The position numbers and the translations under genes are program-made. Positions 61,264 to 64,000 of a DNA stretch of 64,000 nt are shown one piece after another; within the stretch, counting starts at the first letter, position 1, and each line of letters starts with the position of its first letter. Source of the stretch: Natronorubrum sediminis (GTDB taxonomy: Archaea > Halobacteriota > Halobacteria > Halobacteriales > Natrialbaceae). A model generated the notes under the pieces. It was not told where the DNA came from and made no database searches. It was given only the letters and a program-made list of their open reading frames with translations. The stretch covers positions 1,240,001-1,304,000 of the forward strand of contig NZ_FNWL01000001.1 of assembly GCF_900108095.1 (NCBI RefSeq). The letters run 5' to 3'.

Positions 61264-63447
61264 TCAGGCGCTCACGTCGGCGACGGCGCTCGTCGGACGG
61301 TCTCGCGGGCGCTCGAGTCGGACCGCACACTGCTTGAAATTCGGTTCCTTCGAACGCGGGTCGACGGCGGCGACGGTGAGTTCGTTCACCGCGGGCTGGT
61401 GGATCGGTAACCAGACGACGCCGTCGGGGATCGACTCGTCCGATTCGACGCGAACGGTGATCGATCCGCGTCGAGAGACGACGCGCCCGTATCGCGCGTC
61501 GGCTTCGGAGTCGTCGGTCTCGAGTTCGTCGGCTTCGGAGTCATCGGTCTCGGAATTTTCGACCTCGAGTTCGTCGGCGAGGGCAACGGCCGTCGCGGGG
61601 CTGACGCGAGCCGTCGGTTCGGTATCGCGGGCTCGCACACCCGTGTTGTAGGCGTCCGGTCGCCGAGCCGTCGTCAGCGTGAGCGGATAGGCCTCGTCTG
61701 TGGGCTCGGGTAATGGCTGCGTCGTCCCCGTCGAGAACTGTGCGCGGCCGGTCGGCGTCGGGAACAACCACGATTCCGCCCGCTCGTCGTTAGCCGCCTC
61801 TTGCGTATCGTCGTCGTCACTCGCTGGGCCGTCGTAGTACCGGTACCCCGCGGAAACGTCGGGTTCGGGTGCCGGCCACCGAACCGCGACCTCGGCCTCG
61901 AGACGTTCGTAGCTGATCCCCGAGAGGTCCGCGGGAGTACCTTCCGTCAATGCAGCCAGTTCCGCGAAGACCGATTCGGGCTCGAGTGGGGAGTCGAACA
62001 GCGCGGGAGCGAGTCGGTCGGCGAGGTCACCGATCAACTCGAGGTCGGTTCTGACGCCAGAGGGCGTCTCCGTCGCCGCGCGAACGCGCGAGACGGTTCG
62101 TTCCATGTTCGTCGTCGTGCCCGCCGATTCGCCCCACGTCGCCGCCGGCAGGACGACGTCGGCGAGTTCGACCGTCTCGCTTCGAAAGGCGTCCTGGACG
62201 ACGAGGAACGCGTCCTCGAGTTGCTCGCGGACGTGCGTCGTATCCGGCATCCCGGCGAGCGGGTTGGTCGCAACCGCGTAAACGGCGGAGACGTCCTCGC
62301 CGATGGCATCCACGATACCGACCGGTCCAGGGCCGGGGTCGGCGGGAAGTCGCGATTCGGGAACGCCCCACGCCTCGGCGACCGCGCTGCGGTGCTCGGC
62401 GTCGCCGAAGGGACGGTGACCCGGCCAGGTCCCCTTCGAGGAACAGACGCGCGTTCCCATCGAGTTCGCCTGCCCCGTCAGTGAGAACGGCCCCGAACCG
62501 GGGCGAAGGTTGCCCGTCGCCAGACAGAGATCGATCAACGCACCCGACGCGGCGGTTCCGTTGACGCTCTGATTGATCCCCATCCCCCAGTAGAGCAGCG
62601 TCGGCGACTCGAGTGCCGTTGCGATTCGGTCGACCATCTCGAGGGTGACGCCGGCGGCCTCGGCCGCGTCGGCGGCGTCCGGAAGCTGGTCGCACAACTC
62701 GTCGAATCCGTCGGTCGTGTGGGCGACGAAATGCTCGTCGACGCGGTCGGTTTCGACGATTCGGGCGAGAATCGCCCGCGCGAGGGAAACGTCGCCGCCG
62801 GGCTCGAGTGGCACGTGATAGTCCGCGACCTCGACGGTCTCGCTCTCGATGGGGTCGACGACGATCAGTTCGGAGTCCTCGGCGTCCGCGGACTGGTTGA
62901 TCCACCGAAACATGACCGGGTGGGCGGCGGCGGGATTGGCTCCCCAGACGAGATGCGTCTCGGCCTCGGGGATGTCGTCGTACGTCGGCGGCGGGGCGTC
63001 GCTACCAAAGGCGTCGTAGTACGCCGTGACGGCCGAGGCCATACACAGCGTCGTGTTGGCGTCGTAGTAGCTGGTTCCGAACCCGCCGCGGGCGAGTTTT
63101 CCGAGCGCGTAGGCCGCCTCGTTGGTCTGTTGGCCACTTCCCAACACGGCGACGCTATCGGGGCCGTCCTCGAGCGCCGTATCGAGGCCTTCAGCCGCGC
63201 GCTCGAGGGCCGTCTCCCAGGTCGTCGCCACCAGTTCGCCGTCTCGTCGGACGAGCGGGCGGGTGAGCCACTTGTCGCCAGGATCGACGGATTCGCTGAT
63301 CCCCCGCTGACAGGCGAGTCCGTTGTTGACCGGGTGGGCGGCGTCGCCACGGACGACGTCGAGGCCGTACCCCTGATCGACGGCTCGATGAACGTGTCCA
63401 CAACCGACGGCACATCGCATGCAGGTCGTCGGCACGAGGTCCGTCAC
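61264..63447 (-). CDS. nasA: Assimilatory nitrate reductase, molybdopterin oxidoreductase
   Basis: A 727-aa enzyme reducing nitrate to nitrite. The N-terminal 4Fe-4S motif is TTCMRCAVGCGH with the fourth Cys in NGLACQRG (about 9-47). The molybdopterin domains follow: AYALGKLARGGFGTSYYDAN (about 110-129), WGMGINQSVNG (about 290), NLRPGSGPFSLTGQANSMGT (about 315-334). The C-terminal cofactor domain (about 590-727) contains an acidic insert of repeated ETDDSEADE. No signal peptide, so it is cytosolic as expected for assimilation. GTG 63447 is preferred over GTG 63456 because it overlaps the stop of an upstream ORF (GTGA). Confidence 0.92.
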   Translation of the reverse strand: MTDLVPTTCMRCAVGCGHVHRAVDQGYGLDVVRGDAAHPVNNGLACQRGISESVDPGDKWLTRPLVRRDGELVATTWETALERAAEGLDTALEDGPDSVAVLGSGQQTNEAAYALGKLARGGFGTSYYDANTTLCMASAVTAYYDAFGSDAPPPTYDDIPEAETHLVWGANPAAAHPVMFRWINQSADAEDSELIVVDPIESETVEVADYHVPLEPGGDVSLARAILARIVETDRVDEHFVAHTTDGFDELCDQLPDAADAAEAAGVTLEMVDRIATALESPTLLYWGMGINQSVNGTAASGALIDLCLATGNLRPGSGPFSLTGQANSMGTRVCSSKGTWPGHRPFGDAEHRSAVAEAWGVPESRLPADPGPGPVGIVDAIGEDVSAVYAVATNPLAGMPDTTHVREQLEDAFLVVQDAFRSETVELADVVLPAATWGESAGTTTNMERTVSRVRAATETPSGVRTDLELIGDLADRLAPALFDSPLEPESVFAELAALTEGTPADLSGISYERLEAEVAVRWPAPEPDVSAGYRYYDGPASDDDDTQEAANDERAESWLFPTPTGRAQFSTGTTQPLPEPTDEAYPLTLTTARRPDAYNTGVRARDTEPTARVSPATAVALADELEVENSETDDSEADELETDDSEADARYGRVVSRRGSITVRVESDESIPDGVVWLPIHQPAVNELTVAAVDPRSKEPNFKQCAVRLERPRDRPTSAVADVSA

Positions 63448-63530
63448 GCACGCCACCTCGAGTCGGCGTCGCCACGACGAGTGTGTGGTTTACAAACACA
63501 CCAATCGAACGGCATTTTGCTCAAACTCAT
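63444..63530 (-). CDS. Possible leader ORF of nasA, 28 aa
   Basis: The ORF starts MSLSKMPFDWCVCKPHTRRG and its TGA overlaps the nasA GTG start by 4 bases. It begins about 38 bp below the TATA-like box. The overlap mirrors nirA, but the peptide is not similar in sequence, so the case for coding is weaker. Confidence 0.3.
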   Translation of the reverse strand: MSLSKMPFDWCVCKPHTRRGDADSRWRA

Positions 63531-63569
63531 AGACTATTTCACGACGATAGAAAACGTATGAAGCTACTA

Positions 63570-63582
63570 AACGGTGATCGTT
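63570..63582 (-). promoter_or_regulatory. Nitrogen promoter element, nasA copy
   Basis: Plus-strand reading AACGGTGATCGTT, part of the inverted repeat AAACG-N5-CGTTT, extended to TTTACA. Located about 120 bp before the nasA start. Confidence 0.6.
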
Positions 63583-63758
63583 TACAATATCCCACTTTTT
63601 GTCTGAAGAAGTCGCCGATCCAGCAATCTACCGATGGATAGGGAGAATATAAGGACCGAATCGCTCGAGTACTGGCGGGTTTCTGTACGACCATCCACGG
63701 AATTCACCCCACTCGAGCGGGCGAACGATCGAGTTGAAGAAGAATGGTGTGGATGGGC
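63583..63758. other. Intergenic region between tatC end and nasA promoter
   Basis: No gene, RNA or repeat recognised. Confidence 0.3.
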
Positions 63759-64000
63759 CTACTCTTTTCCGAGCCACTTGAGGACGAGCAACGTGCCCTC
63801 GAAGAGCATGATCATCGTGATGGCGACCAGGATGGGGGCCATCATTGTCGGGTCCATGGTAAACATGAACGAGAGGCCGAAGAAGGCCGCCCAGAAGTAC
63901 AGGCGTTTATCGGCCAGCCACCGCCGGGTCGTCACGCCCATCATGATCGCGAGCATGATGAACAGCGGAATCTGGAAGACGATCGCGAGGAAGCCGGTCA
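63759..64000 (-). CDS. tatC: Sec-independent translocase TatC (C-terminal part)
   Basis: Only the last 80 or so codons are in the window; the gene continues past 64000. AIVFQIPLFIMLAIMMGVTT is the TatC helix-5 signature region, followed by TRRWLADKRLYFWAAFFGLS and a final helix after MDPTMMAPILVAITM, with the end LKWLGKE. TatC binds twin-arginine signals, and haloarchaea send most secretory proteins this way, including several in this window. Which of the two haloarchaeal TatC types it is cannot be told. Confidence 0.87.
   Translation of the reverse strand, partial: TGFLAIVFQIPLFIMLAIMMGVTTRRWLADKRLYFWAAFFGLSFMFTMDPTMMAPILVAITMIMLFEGTLLVLKWLGKE

Overview
This 64 kb window is chromosomal DNA of a halophilic archaeon (class Halobacteria). 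The proteins are strongly acidic, the codon use is GC-rich, and the gene set is typical of the group: RadA, a tandem-fold histone next to an RPA, aRNase J, NMD3, HtpX with a PspAB-like partner, Tat lipoproteins, several small haloarchaeal families, and an elongator tRNA-Met with an intron. The repertoire suggests a member of the Natrialbaceae, but that assignment is inference.

Layout. 1-2190 is the right end of an AT-richer integrated element (SHOCT/zinc protein and tyrosine recombinase) that abuts the 3' end of tRNA-Arg(GCG). 2559-5323 encodes a Tat-exported gluconate-2-dehydrogenase-like subunit and a GMC oxidoreductase. 5561-10190 is the block RPA, histone, histone deacetylase-like protein, CCA-adding enzyme, tRNA-Asn. 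10492-20784 is a metal island: a NikR-type regulator divergent from two COG0523 GTPase chaperones (the second with a His-rich loop), MoaB, and a translationally coupled ABC importer (SBP, two permeases, one protein carrying both ATPases) ending in a one-domain FAD protein. 20820-21039 has intron-containing tRNA-Met with its 3' end duplicated 112 bp downstream. 21340-33944 is housekeeping: RNase J, an HD hydrolase, an Fe-S scaffold, RadA, two beta-propeller proteins, PspAB/HtpX, NMD3 and a Taw2/Trm5 enzyme.

33945-36300 holds a compact ArsR / AHSA1 / AHSA1 / RibD-fold operon. It has twin 18-bp palindromes at its promoter and is bracketed by the real 3' end of taw2 and a second, diverged copy of it. 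36452-45321 carries a 28-aa membrane peptide, an XPD/DinG-like helicase, a non-canonical tRNA-like gene, several small haloarchaeal proteins, an alcohol dehydrogenase, a PHP phosphoesterase, a ferredoxin and a TrmB regulator. 45477-53884 has hemB, hemL, an ammonium transporter fused to a PII domain, membrane proteins and larE. 53905-57075 is a TRAP transporter. 57428-63447 is nitrate assimilation (nitrite reductase, nitrate transporter, nitrate reductase), and the window ends inside tatC.

Functional links. Nitrogen is the clearest theme: the three nitrate-assimilation genes and the Amt-PII gene share a 13-bp promoter element (AA[CT][AG][GC]T[GA]ATCGTT), and nirA appears to be preceded by a leaderless 26-codon leader ORF. 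MoaB can supply the molybdenum cofactor for nitrate reductase. Metal supply (NikR, COG0523 proteins, ABC importer, LarE) is the second theme. The most unusual items are the nitrogen promoter element with its leader ORF, the metal island, the taw2-flanked ArsR cassette, the 90-nt tRNA-like gene and a 118-bp inverted-repeat element at 27631-27748.
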